Below, piece after piece: positions 26,852-34,063 of a stretch of DNA of 64,000 bases. The stretch comes from JADHOX01 sp038120515 (lineage in GTDB: Bacteria; Pseudomonadota; Alphaproteobacteria; Rickettsiales; JABIRX01). A program made the position numbers and the translations under genes. The stretch is from positions 1 to 64,000 of the forward strand of contig JAYOLW010000001.1 in NCBI GenBank assembly GCA_038120515.1. The letters run 5' to 3'. The stretch's first letter is position 1; each line of letters starts with the position of its first letter. A model generated the notes under the pieces. The model was given only the letters and a program-made list of their open reading frames with translations. It made no database searches and was not told the origin of the DNA.

Positions 26852-27947
26852 ATGAATTCAGATCTAAATAATATCTTTCACAATATCGAGCTGTCATTAG
26901 ATTTGCTCAGGAGGTGTCTTTGACATATCGACACTTAAAATTCAATTAAAGGATTTGGATGACAAAGTCCAAGATCCGGATTTGTGGAATGATCCTGAAA
27001 ATGCTCAAAAGTTGCTGCAGTCAAAATCTTTAATTGAAAACAATCTTAAATTAATTGATGTCTTTGACAGCGAATATCAGTATTTAAGGGATTTGATTGA
27101 AATATCAGAATCTGAAAAGGATGATGAGTCATTTAATGACGCTGTAAAGTCTTTGAATGTTTTGTTTAAGTCGATTGAAAAGGCTAAATTTGCTACTCTT
27201 TTTAACAAACCAGAGGACAGATTAAATTGTTTTCTAGAGATTCATCCTGGTGCTGGAGGTACTGAATCTCATGATTGGGCAGAGATTCTTTCTAGAATGT
27301 ATATTAGGTTTGCTGAAAGAGAGGGGTTTAATCTAGAAGTTTTAGATGAGCAAAAAGGCGATGAAGCTGGTTTGAAAACTTTTACTGTAAAAATATCAGG
27401 TTTAAATTCATATGGTTGGTTAAAGACTGAATCTGGTGTTCATAGGCTAGTTAGAATATCTCCTTTTAATTCAGCGGGCAAAAGAATGACGAGTTTTGCA
27501 TCGGTTTGGGTGTATCCAGAAGTTGATGATTCGATAGAAATTAATATTGAAGCTAAAGATTTGCGTGTTGATACTTATAGAGCTTCTGGTGCTGGAGGTC
27601 AGCATATTAATAAAACTGATTCAGCAATTAGAATTACTCATTTGCCAACAAATATTGTGGTTCAATGTCAAAATTCGAGGTCTCAGCATAGAAATCGCGA
27701 AGAGGCGATGAAAATGTTAAAGTCGCGTCTATACGAATCAGAGCTTCAAAAACAGCAAGATAAGATTGATCAACAAAATGCCGAAAAAACAGATAATAGT
27801 TGGGGTAATCAGATCCGATCTTATGTGTTACAGCCTTATCAACAAGTTAAAGATTTGCGTTCAAATTATGCGACATCAAATGTTCAGGCAGTACTTGATG
27901 GTGATCTTGAAGAGATAGTCAAATCTGTCTTATCAGGAGTTAGCTAA
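26852..27947 (+). CDS. prfB: Peptide chain release factor 2, with programmed +1 frameshift
   Basis: Release factor recognising UGA and UAA. The first frame starts at ATG 26852 and reads 23 codons to an in-frame TGA at 26921-26923. The rest of the protein is in the +1 frame from GAC 26922, continuing 341 codons, about 364 residues in all. The RF2 codon-recognition motif SPF (RISPFNSAGKR) and the catalytic GGQ (ASGAGGQHINKTDS) are both present. An ATG at 26955 opens the second frame but would drop the conserved N-terminus. The frameshift makes RF2 self-limiting: when RF2 is scarce, ribosomes pause and shift. Confidence 0.97.
26909..26924 (+). promoter_or_regulatory. RF2 programmed +1 frameshift signal
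   Basis: AGGAGGTGTCTTTGAC combines an internal Shine-Dalgarno-like AGGAGG, the slippery CTT codon, the UGA stop and a following C. E. coli has AGGGGGTATCTTTGAC. The spacing between AGGAGG and CTT is three bases as in the known signal. Here the Shine-Dalgarno element is the full AGGAGG consensus. Confidence 0.95.
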
Positions 27948-28009
27948 TATATTTTATTAAGGCAATTCTTAATAAGAATTATTTCAAGATTTTAATTTTA
28001 ATGATTTAA

Positions 28010-28258
28010 AAAGCAGAATCTAAAACCTTTAGGATTTTACTTGAGAAGATAGAGAAGGAGTTAGGAGATGATACATTTAAGTCGTGGTTTTCAAAAGTGC
28101 ATTATCATGGTAATGGAGGTGGAGTAGGGGAGTTACATTTATCGTTTCCGAGTCAGTTTGTAACACAATATATAAAAGATAATTTTGAAGAAGAGATATT
28201 AAAAGTAGCTAAAGAGATAGATGAGAAAGTAGAGCAGGTTGTATTAATAAAGCGATGA
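28010..28258 (+). pseudogene. DnaA N-terminal-domain-like fragment, no start codon
   Basis: An open frame directly after a TAA at 28007 encodes about 82 residues, including LLEKIEKELGDDTFKSWF, LHLSFPSQFV and YIKDNFEEEI. This matches the fold and spacing of the DnaA N-terminal domain (DnaA_N). There is no ATG, GTG or TTG at its beginning and no AAA+ or DNA-binding domain after it. The codon use (GAG, AAG, GGN-rich) differs from its neighbours. DnaA_N-bearing proteins are encoded by Rickettsiales plasmids and amplified genetic elements, where the domain may be C-terminal. This looks like the surviving 3' end of such a gene. Confidence 0.65.
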
Positions 28259-28296
28259 TATAAGTTAAGAAGTAAGTATAGTATGCGTTTGTCGAT

Positions 28297-28406
28297 ATAA
28301 TATCGCTCATGATGTATATATTGCGATAAATAATTTATAGAGAAAGCATAGATTGACATAATATCGCTCATGATGTATAATATCGCGATAAATAATTTAT
28401 AGAGAA
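28297..28406 (+). repeat. Tandem direct repeat of a promoter-containing segment (period 61 bp)
   Basis: Copy 1 (28297-28344) and copy 2 (28358-28406) share ATAATATCGCTCATGATGTA, then a variable stretch, then GCGATAAATAATTTATAGAG. Only copy 2 has consensus -35 and -10 elements; copy 1 has the degenerate equivalents. Copy 2 also holds the palindrome TATCGCGATA (28381-28390). The repeat ends at the start of the first ankyrin gene. Confidence 0.85.
28353..28381 (+). promoter_or_regulatory. Perfect-consensus sigma70 promoter of the first ankyrin gene
   Basis: TTGACA (28353-28358), exactly 17 bp, TATAAT (28376-28381). The ankyrin ATG is at 28412, giving a short leader of about 24 bases. A fully consensus promoter is rare in this window and implies strong, possibly constitutive, expression. 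Confidence 0.85.
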
Positions 28407-28411
28407 TAGAT

Positions 28412-29425
28412 ATGAGAAATTCAGGACAAATAATACACACAATAGAAGAATTAATATCAGCAATACAAGAATATGGTAGACAGATTATTTCAGGAATCGG
28501 GGATATAATTCAAGCCAGACCAGATGGATGGACAGCTTTACATATGGCAGCATACAATGGTTATGCTGAAAGAGTAGCACAATTGCTAGCAGCCGGTGCA
28601 GATGTAAATCAGGCTGATGAACAAGGAATGACAGCTTTACATATTGCAGCACAAAAAGGTCATGTAAAAATAGTAGCACAATTGCTAGCAGCAGGAGCAG
28701 ATGTTAACAATGCTAATAATTATGGAACGACAGCTATATATCGGGCAGCATACAAAGGTCATGCTCAAGCAGTAAGACAATTGCTAGCAGCCGGAGCAGA
28801 TGTTAATGAGGCCAATGAATATGGAAGGACAGCTTTATATGTTGCAGCACAAAAAGGTCATGCTCAAGCAGTAAGACAATTGCTAGTAGCCGGAGCAGAT
28901 GTAAATAAGGCTGATAATGATGGATGGACAGCTTTACATATTGCAGCATACAAAGGTCATGCTGAAATAATATCACATTTGATAGCATATGGAGCAGATG
29001 AAACATTACTAACTGAAGCACAGCAAGCACGATATGCTGAATCAATTGCTGAGGGAAAAGCCATTTTAATTAGAAATACCAAAAACTCAGCATGTGCGTT
29101 AGCAGATATAGGGCAAGAACTACAAAGAGTGTCAATAATACAAAACCACCCATGTAGAGAACAAGCTGTAAGTCAGGAGCATGAAAACAAGCTTCCTGAA
29201 TTACCTGAGAGCATTCTAGCGCAAATAGCAGCTTTTGCAACAGACATACCAAGGCCTAATAGTTTAACACAAGAGCAAATTGAACAATGTGCAAATGTTG
29301 GTACTGAGAGTTTAGCAAGTACTGATGAAAATAAATTCTTTGTGGCAAGAGACCCAAAAAATACAATACAGAATATATTAAATGGAAACCAAAATCTAAA
29401 TGGAGGAGAAGTAAATAGAGGCTAA
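28412..29425 (+). CDS. Ankyrin-repeat protein 1 with shared C-terminal domain (putative effector)
   Basis: The protein (337 residues) has a short N-terminal helix region (HTIEELISAIQE), five 33-residue ankyrin repeats (about 38-202, consensus DGxTALHxAAxxGH...LLAAGADVN), and a C-terminal domain of about 130 residues shared with the next ankyrin gene. That domain includes LQRVSIIQNHPCREQA and LPELPESILAQIAAF, which resembles an F-box-like LP-x-E/S-I core. No signal peptide is visible. Ankyrin proteins in Rickettsiales are often type IV or type I secreted host-directed effectors; that role here is inference. Repeats 3 and 4 are nearly identical at DNA level. Confidence 0.85.
   Translation: MRNSGQIIHTIEELISAIQEYGRQIISGIGDIIQARPDGWTALHMAAYNGYAERVAQLLAAGADVNQADEQGMTALHIAAQKGHVKIVAQLLAAGADVNNANNYGTTAIYRAAYKGHAQAVRQLLAAGADVNEANEYGRTALYVAAQKGHAQAVRQLLVAGADVNKADNDGWTALHIAAYKGHAEIISHLIAYGADETLLTEAQQARYAESIAEGKAILIRNTKNSACALADIGQELQRVSIIQNHPCREQAVSQEHENKLPELPESILAQIAAFATDIPRPNSLTQEQIEQCANVGTESLASTDENKFFVARDPKNTIQNILNGNQNLNGGEVNRG
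28754..28902 (+). repeat. Near-identical 99-bp-period DNA repeats inside ankyrin gene 1
   Basis: The 50-bp segments 28754-28803 and 28853-28902 differ at one base and are exactly 99 bp apart, one ankyrin unit. Weaker copies continue on both sides through about 28520-28980. This indicates recent tandem duplication, and the unit number may vary between strains. Confidence 0.85.
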
Positions 29426-29431
29426 AGCCTC
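29418..29431 (+). terminator. Short hairpin spanning the stop codon of ankyrin gene 1
   Basis: GAGGC and GCCTC pair around TAAA, placing the stop codon in the loop. It is followed by A/T-rich sequence without a clear U run, so it is a weak terminator candidate only. Confidence 0.35.
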
Positions 29432-29519
29432 ATATTAAGCATTTTGTAGAATAAAGATAACGCATAACAATATTCCCGCAAATGTATCTTTGAAAAGCCT
29501 TGTGTAGAGCCAAGAAGTA

Positions 29520-29548
29520 TTGACACGATAGAATAAATAGGATGTAAC
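29520..29548 (+). promoter_or_regulatory. Probable promoter of ankyrin gene 2
   Basis: TTGACA (29520-29525), 17-bp spacer, TGTAAC (29543-29548, 4 of 6 matches to TATAAT). The following leader ATTTATAGAG resembles the leader of ankyrin gene 1, so the duplication included upstream sequence. Confidence 0.55.
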
Positions 29549-29580
29549 ATTCGGAAATAAAATTTATAGAGATTTACAAT

Positions 29581-30423
29581 ATGAGAACTTCAAGACAAAT
29601 AACACACACAATAGAAGAATTAATATCAGCCATACAAGAAAATAGAAATATTGCAGAAATTAGACAGATTATTTCAGGAATAGAAGATATAAATCAGGCC
29701 AATGAATATGGACAGACAGCTTTATATTGGGCAGCATCAAATGGTCGTGTAGAAATAGTAACACAATTGCTAGCAGCTGGTGCTGATGTTAACATTGCTG
29801 ATTCTGAGGGGACAACGCCCTTATATATTGCAGCATTTTATGGTTTTATAGAGGTAGTAGAGAAATTATTTGATGCTGGTTCTAATGTTCGTATTGCTGA
29901 ACGTTTTGGAACAACCCCAATAGATACTGCAATATTTAAAGGACATAAAAATATAATATCAAAATTGATAGCTTATGGCGCAGATGTAACATTACTAACT
30001 GAAGAAAGGAAAGCTCAATATGCTAAAGAAATTGCTGAAGGCATTTTAAATAGAAATACCAGAAGTTCAGCACTTGCTTTAGCAAATATAGGTCGAGAAC
30101 TACAAAGAGTCACAATAATGCAAAACCACCCATGTAGAGAAGCAGCTCTTAGTCAAGTGCATGAAAAAAAGCTTCTTGAATTACCTGAGAGTATTCTTGC
30201 TCTTGTAGCAGTTTATGGGGCAGAAAGACAATATCCTAATAATTTAAATGAATCTCAGTCAATGCGATGTGCACAATTAGGTGCTTATAGTCTAGAAGCT
30301 TATAATGATCTAGAATATTTTCATTATGCAACAAAATTTGCTGATAGAGAACCCCAAAATACGATAGCAAGAATATTAAATGGAGCTAACAATCCAGGTA
30401 ATGGTCATAGCCACCAAATTTAA
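29581..30423 (+). CDS. Ankyrin-repeat protein 2, paralog of protein 1
   Basis: The protein (280 residues) has the same N-terminal HTIEELISAIQE segment and the same C-terminal domain (LQRVTIMQNHPCREAA, LLELPESILALVAVYG) as its neighbour. It has only about three ankyrin repeats (about residues 41-140), and they are more diverged. It keeps a six-residue stretch (NIAEIR region) that protein 1 lacks near residue 22. Both end in a similar NTIxxILNG motif. The pair arose by duplication, with repeat expansion in copy 1. No signal peptide or membrane segment is seen. Function unknown; a host-directed role is inference. Confidence 0.85.
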   Translation: MRTSRQITHTIEELISAIQENRNIAEIRQIISGIEDINQANEYGQTALYWAASNGRVEIVTQLLAAGADVNIADSEGTTPLYIAAFYGFIEVVEKLFDAGSNVRIAERFGTTPIDTAIFKGHKNIISKLIAYGADVTLLTEERKAQYAKEIAEGILNRNTRSSALALANIGRELQRVTIMQNHPCREAALSQVHEKKLLELPESILALVAVYGAERQYPNNLNESQSMRCAQLGAYSLEAYNDLEYFHYATKFADREPQNTIARILNGANNPGNGHSHQI

Positions 30424-30426
30424 ATA

Positions 30427-30464
30427 AGTATTTTGTTTTGGAAATATTTAATTAGCAAAATACT
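30427..30464. repeat. Inverted repeat between ankyrin gene 2 and the LysR gene
   Basis: AGTATTTTG (30427-30435) and CAAAATACT (30456-30464) are perfect inverted copies separated by 20 bp, in the gap between convergent genes. It may act as a bidirectional terminator, or be an end of the inserted ankyrin segment. Confidence 0.5.
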
Positions 30465-30494
30465 ATCGTGAAATGATTGGTATTAAATGCTTAA

Positions 30495-31409
30495 TTATAT
30501 ATTTTGATAACTATAATTTTTTTTATACCAATTAAAAAATTTTAGGCTAGCAGAGCTTGTATTGTTGTTTTTAGGTAAACACAGATAATAGCTAAAGTTA
30601 CTTTTGAAATTAATTTTAAAAGGAATGATTAATTTTTTTTCCTTGATAAGTTTGGATACATAGTGATATGGAACTAATCCTATTGAGTCATTTTGAAGGG
30701 CTGATTCAATAATCATATAAAAATGTTCTAATTCCAGATGGCTTTGTAAATTTTTGTAATCAATGCTAAACTTTTTAAGAACGATAGGCCAAGGGTTTTC
30801 TCTTGATGAGTGAATAATTAGCTCTGAATTTGTAATAAGATTTTTAGTATTGGCATGTTGATTGATTAGCTCTGGTCTACAAATTGCAACTATATTTTCA
30901 TCAAAAATTTTGATAAAATTATAGTTTTCCTCAATCCTGTATGTGTTTTTTTCACAGCAAATGACGATAGAGTTTTCTTCTATTGGGTCGGTAAGCAGAT
31001 CGTTAAAAATATTTATTTTAAATTTTATGTTTTTATTTTTTTGCGCAAATTCACTAATGATATTATTGAGCCAATAATTACTGAAGGATGGTAAGGTTGA
31101 AAAGTTTATAGAATTGTGTGGGTTCTGTGTAGATGTTTTGGTTATTTGTTCATTAAGTTCAAAACATAAATATTTGATTTTTTGAAAAAATTTTTTTCCT
31201 TCATTTGACAAAATAATATGATTTTTTTTTCTAATAAATAGTTTTATTGCTATAGAGTCTTCAAGCTTTTTGATTGATTTACTAATTGCGCTTGGGGTAA
31301 GATTTAGCTCTAATCCGGCCTCAGTGAAATTTAAATGTTTTGCACAAATGTAAAACACAAAAACATGCTTAATTAAAGATGAGGTTATTGCAGAATAATT
31401 TTGTGTCAT
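30495..31409 (-). CDS. LysR-family transcriptional regulator
   Basis: The protein (304 residues) has an N-terminal winged helix-turn-helix (about residues 12-75: FTEAGLELNLTPSAISKSIKKLE, shown in parts; LFIRKKNHIILSNEGK) and a C-terminal effector-binding domain of the periplasmic-binding-protein fold. It resembles GcvA/AmpR-like LysR proteins in layout. It diverges from two VOC genes across a 101-bp gap containing an LTTR-type box, so the VOC genes are its likely targets. The co-inducer cannot be read from the sequence. Confidence 0.9.
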   Translation of the reverse strand: MTQNYSAITSSLIKHVFVFYICAKHLNFTEAGLELNLTPSAISKSIKKLEDSIAIKLFIRKKNHIILSNEGKKFFQKIKYLCFELNEQITKTSTQNPHNSINFSTLPSFSNYWLNNIISEFAQKNKNIKFKINIFNDLLTDPIEENSIVICCEKNTYRIEENYNFIKIFDENIVAICRPELINQHANTKNLITNSELIIHSSRENPWPIVLKKFSIDYKNLQSHLELEHFYMIIESALQNDSIGLVPYHYVSKLIKEKKLIIPFKINFKSNFSYYLCLPKNNNTSSASLKFFNWYKKNYSYQNI

Positions 31410-31412
31410 TTT

Positions 31413-31437
31413 ATCAATAAATAATTATTGTATTGAT
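31413..31437. promoter_or_regulatory. Probable LysR-type operator (T-N11-A box)
   Basis: ATCAATA (31413-31419) and TATTGAT (31431-31437) form an interrupted palindrome with an 11-bp centre, fitting the T-N11-A architecture of LysR boxes. It sits 3 bp from the start of the LysR gene, where autoregulation would be expected. Confidence 0.6.
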
Positions 31438-31439
31438 CC

Positions 31440-31482
31440 ATTTTATCTCTATTAATATTTATCTTGTTTTAAAAGATAAAAT
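31440..31482. promoter_or_regulatory. Second inverted repeat in the lysR-VOC intergenic region
   Basis: ATTTTATCT (31440-31448) and AGATAAAAT (31474-31482) are perfect 9-bp inverted copies with 25 bp between, close to the first VOC start. With the neighbouring LysR-type box it could be an activation site or a looping pair. Confidence 0.45.
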
Positions 31483-31510
31483 TGATTAATGTATAAAAAA
31501 TTTTTTTGAT

Positions 31511-31966
31511 ATGTATCCTTTTCACCTTTCTGTTCCTGTTTCAGATATAGATGTCGCTAAAGATTTCTATTCAAATGTATTTCAGTGTCATATTGGCCGT
31601 TCGAGTGATCGTTGGGTTGATTTTGATTTTTTTGGTCATCAATTAACACTGCATCTTGCTGAATTACCGCAAGATGACTTTAGGTCAAATAATGTAGATG
31701 GTCATAATATTCCGGTTAGGCATTTTGGTCTTGTTCTTGATTGGGATGTTTGGCATGATATTAAAGAAAGATTATTCGTTAGAGATGTTACATTTGTTGT
31801 AAAACCGCATATTAGATTTAAAGATATGCCTGGTGAGCAAGCTTCTATGTTCTTTCTTGATCCATCTAATAATGTACTAGAGTTAAAAGCATTTAAAGAC
31901 AGTAATAATCTATTTAAAAGGAATGACTCTGGTAAAGTTAAGGATACTTCTGTTTCTAATATTTAA
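31511..31966 (+). CDS. VOC-superfamily (glyoxalase-like) protein 1
   Basis: The protein (151 residues) is of the vicinal oxygen chelate fold: FHLSVPVSDIDVAKDFYSNV at the N-terminus, FDFFGHQLTLHL, then RHFGLVLDWDVWHDIKERL and FFLDPSNNVLELKAF. Likely metal ligands are His4-equivalent in the first strand, the His in FFGHQ or RHFG, and Glu in LELKAF. VOC proteins include glyoxalases, dioxygenases and resistance proteins; the substrate is unknown. It lies 18 bp before a homologous gene, and both face away from a LysR regulator. Confidence 0.85.
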   Translation: MYPFHLSVPVSDIDVAKDFYSNVFQCHIGRSSDRWVDFDFFGHQLTLHLAELPQDDFRSNNVDGHNIPVRHFGLVLDWDVWHDIKERLFVRDVTFVVKPHIRFKDMPGEQASMFFLDPSNNVLELKAFKDSNNLFKRNDSGKVKDTSVSNI

Positions 31967-31984
31967 TTGATTTAATAAGAAATT

Positions 31985-32434
31985 ATGCTGATGCCATTTC
32001 ACCTTGCGATTCCTGTTGAGGATTTAGAGGTTACAAAAAACTTTTATACTGATGTTTTAGGTTCTAAGATTGGTCGAAGTTCTGAAATGTGGTGTGATTT
32101 TAATTTTTTTGGTCATCAGTTAACTGCTCATGTAAGTCCTGATGAAATTAAGAAAGTTGATTCTAATATTGTTGATGGTGTACCACTTCCTGTAAGGCAT
32201 TTTGGTATTGTTTTGAGTTGGGAAAATTGGCATGATCTGAAAGATCGTCTAGAGGCAAAAAAAATTTCTTTTATTACTGACCCTCACATTAGATTCAAAG
32301 GACAGGTTGGAGAGCAGGCAACAATGTTTTTTTATGACCCTTCTTTTAATGCTATCGAATTTAAATCTTTTAAAAGATTTTCTCAATTATTTGAGTCATT
32401 TGATAAGCTAAAAAATATAATGAGCAGAAAATAG
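31985..32434 (+). CDS. VOC-superfamily (glyoxalase-like) protein 2
   Basis: The protein (149 residues) is closely similar to the preceding one: PFHLAIPVEDLEVTKNFYTD, IGRSSEMWCDFNFFGHQLTA (in parts), PVRHFGIVLSWENWHDLKDR and FFYDPSFNAIEFKSF. The metal-ligand pattern is conserved. It is a tandem duplicate; the two could form a heterodimer, since VOC active sites are often built at subunit interfaces. glpK follows after about 50 bp. Confidence 0.85.
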   Translation: MLMPFHLAIPVEDLEVTKNFYTDVLGSKIGRSSEMWCDFNFFGHQLTAHVSPDEIKKVDSNIVDGVPLPVRHFGIVLSWENWHDLKDRLEAKKISFITDPHIRFKGQVGEQATMFFYDPSFNAIEFKSFKRFSQLFESFDKLKNIMSRK

Positions 32435-32484
32435 CTTCTTAACTAGAAATATGCTGTGCTTAATTTAATTAAGGTTTGCATAAA

Positions 32485-33963
32485 ATGAGTTTAATAGCTG
32501 TAATAGATCAAGGCACAACAAGCACGAGAGTGCATTTAGTAAATGACAGTGCTGAAATTGTTTTTACATCAGGTCAAGAGATATCAAGAATTTTTCCAAA
32601 GGCTTCATATGTCGAGCAGGATCCTGAGCAACTATGGCAATCGGTTTTTAATTGCATGAAAGAAGCTTTTAATTATGCTGAAGCAATAAATGTTAAAATA
32701 TCGGCTTGTGCTATTACTAACCAAAGAGAGTCGACTGTAATTTGGGATAGGGCGGATGCTAAACCCTTGTATAATGTTATAAGTTGGCAAGATAGTAGGA
32801 CAGCGCAAATATGCTCTGATTTTAATAAAGATGATCGATATTATATACGTGATAAAACTGGGCTAATTTTAAATCCTTATTTTTCTGGCTCAAAATTTAA
32901 ATGGTTATATGAAAATCATTTGGTGGGGCGGGATGTTTCAAATTATGCTGCTGGTACAATTGATAGTTATTTAATATATAGATTAACAAAAGGAGTCTGT
33001 CATTATTCGGATAGTAGTAATATCTCTAGAACTTTATTATATGATATTAGATCACAAAATTATGATGAAAGGTTGCTTAACTTGTTTTCGGTTGATCATT
33101 CTATACTGCCTGAGGTTAAAAATTCACAAGATGATTTTGGTAGTATTGATGCGAGTTATTTTGGTTATGAGGTTCCAATAGTTGCTGTAATTGGAGATCA
33201 ACAGGCTGCGACAATCGGTCATTGTTGTTTTGATGTCAATCAAGGCAAATTTACATATGGAACTGGCGGATTTATGATGGTTAATATCGGAGATGATTTC
33301 AAATTAATAGATGAAAGTTTGCTCACGACGATTCTGTATAGTATTAAAGGCAAGGTTGTTTATGCGGTTGAAGGGTCAATTTTTTATGCAGGATCTGCGA
33401 TTAATTGGGCGCGAGATAATTTGGGTTTGTTTGCAGATTATGTTGAGGCAGAGAAGCTTATTGCCGATCTTGAAGATAATGGAGGGGTCTATTGTGTTCC
33501 TGCTTTATCTGGTCTTGGAGCCCCTTATTGGCAAGATAATGCTAGGGCTGTTTTTGTTGGGATGTCTAATAATACTAATAAATCTCATTTAATTAGATCA
33601 GTTTTTGAATCTATAGTATATCAAACTTATGATTTGTATAAAATTTTACAAAATAAATCGATAATTCTTGATGATATTAAAATTGATGGAGGTATGGCCA
33701 ATAATTCTTGGTTTAGTCAGCATCTTAGTAATATTTTAGGTTTGAAGGTAATTAAACCAAAAACTGTTGAGCTTACCAGTATAGGCGCTGCTTATCTTGC
33801 TCTTATGAGCCTTGGTGTTTTTGATTCATTTGCACAAATAAAAAGTACTTATAATATTGATCAAGAGTTTAGTCCGAATGGTAATATTGCTTTTATTAAA
33901 GATGATCTTATTAAAGCATGGCAAAATTCTATCTCCTGCTGCTTAAATCTTGCCAAAGCTTAG
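32485..33963 (+). CDS. glpK: Glycerol kinase
   Basis: FGGY-family kinase forming glycerol-3-phosphate. N-terminal AVIDQGTTSTRVHLVND phosphate loop, ITNQRESTVIWDR, GDQQAATIGHCCF, TYGTGGFMMVN, GLGAPYWQDNARAVFVG and GGMANNSWFSQHLSNILG are all present; length (492) is typical. A TTG at 32476 opens the frame, but AAGG at 32471 is correctly placed only for the ATG at 32485. No glpF or glpD is nearby. It may be co-transcribed with the VOC pair, which would tie it to the LysR regulator, but the gap allows its own promoter. Confidence 0.95.
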   Translation: MSLIAVIDQGTTSTRVHLVNDSAEIVFTSGQEISRIFPKASYVEQDPEQLWQSVFNCMKEAFNYAEAINVKISACAITNQRESTVIWDRADAKPLYNVISWQDSRTAQICSDFNKDDRYYIRDKTGLILNPYFSGSKFKWLYENHLVGRDVSNYAAGTIDSYLIYRLTKGVCHYSDSSNISRTLLYDIRSQNYDERLLNLFSVDHSILPEVKNSQDDFGSIDASYFGYEVPIVAVIGDQQAATIGHCCFDVNQGKFTYGTGGFMMVNIGDDFKLIDESLLTTILYSIKGKVVYAVEGSIFYAGSAINWARDNLGLFADYVEAEKLIADLEDNGGVYCVPALSGLGAPYWQDNARAVFVGMSNNTNKSHLIRSVFESIVYQTYDLYKILQNKSIILDDIKIDGGMANNSWFSQHLSNILGLKVIKPKTVELTSIGAAYLALMSLGVFDSFAQIKSTYNIDQEFSPNGNIAFIKDDLIKAWQNSISCCLNLAKA

Positions 33964-34036
33964 TAACTTTAGAAAAATTTATTAAAGTTAAAAGTTTTTC
34001 AAAATTTACTAGAAAAATAAATTTTAACAGTTAACA

Positions 34037-34058
34037 ACCTCATCGTGTTTTTTGAGGT
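34037..34058 (+). promoter_or_regulatory. Hairpin that pairs the ribosome-binding site of a small ORF
   Basis: ACCTCA (34037-34042) is perfectly complementary to TGAGGT (34053-34058) around a 10-base loop. GAGG in the second arm is the well-placed Shine-Dalgarno sequence of the ORF at 34064. The fold would hide it. Six pairs with three G-C make it moderately stable. Confidence 0.4.
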
Positions 34059-34063
34059 GTGCT

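Noticed and set aside
26955..27947. prfB as a truncated gene starting at ATG 26955
   Set aside because: The upstream 23-codon frame plus AGGAGG and CTT-TGA-C is the standard RF2 frameshift arrangement, which restores a full-length protein.
28153..28440. 95-codon minus-strand open frame over the DnaA-like fragment and promoter repeats
   Set aside because: It runs antisense to a clear DnaA_N-like frame and to a consensus promoter, has no family resemblance, and is Ile/Tyr/Ser-rich as expected from A+T-rich antisense sequence.
28520..28985. Regular repeats considered as a CRISPR array
   Set aside because: The unit is 99 bp and in-frame coding for ankyrin repeats; there are no short direct repeats with unique spacers and no cas genes nearby.
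28485..29252. Several 60-80 codon minus-strand frames across ankyrin gene 1
   Set aside because: They are antisense shadows of the 99-bp repeats; their sequences repeat with the same period and look like no protein family.
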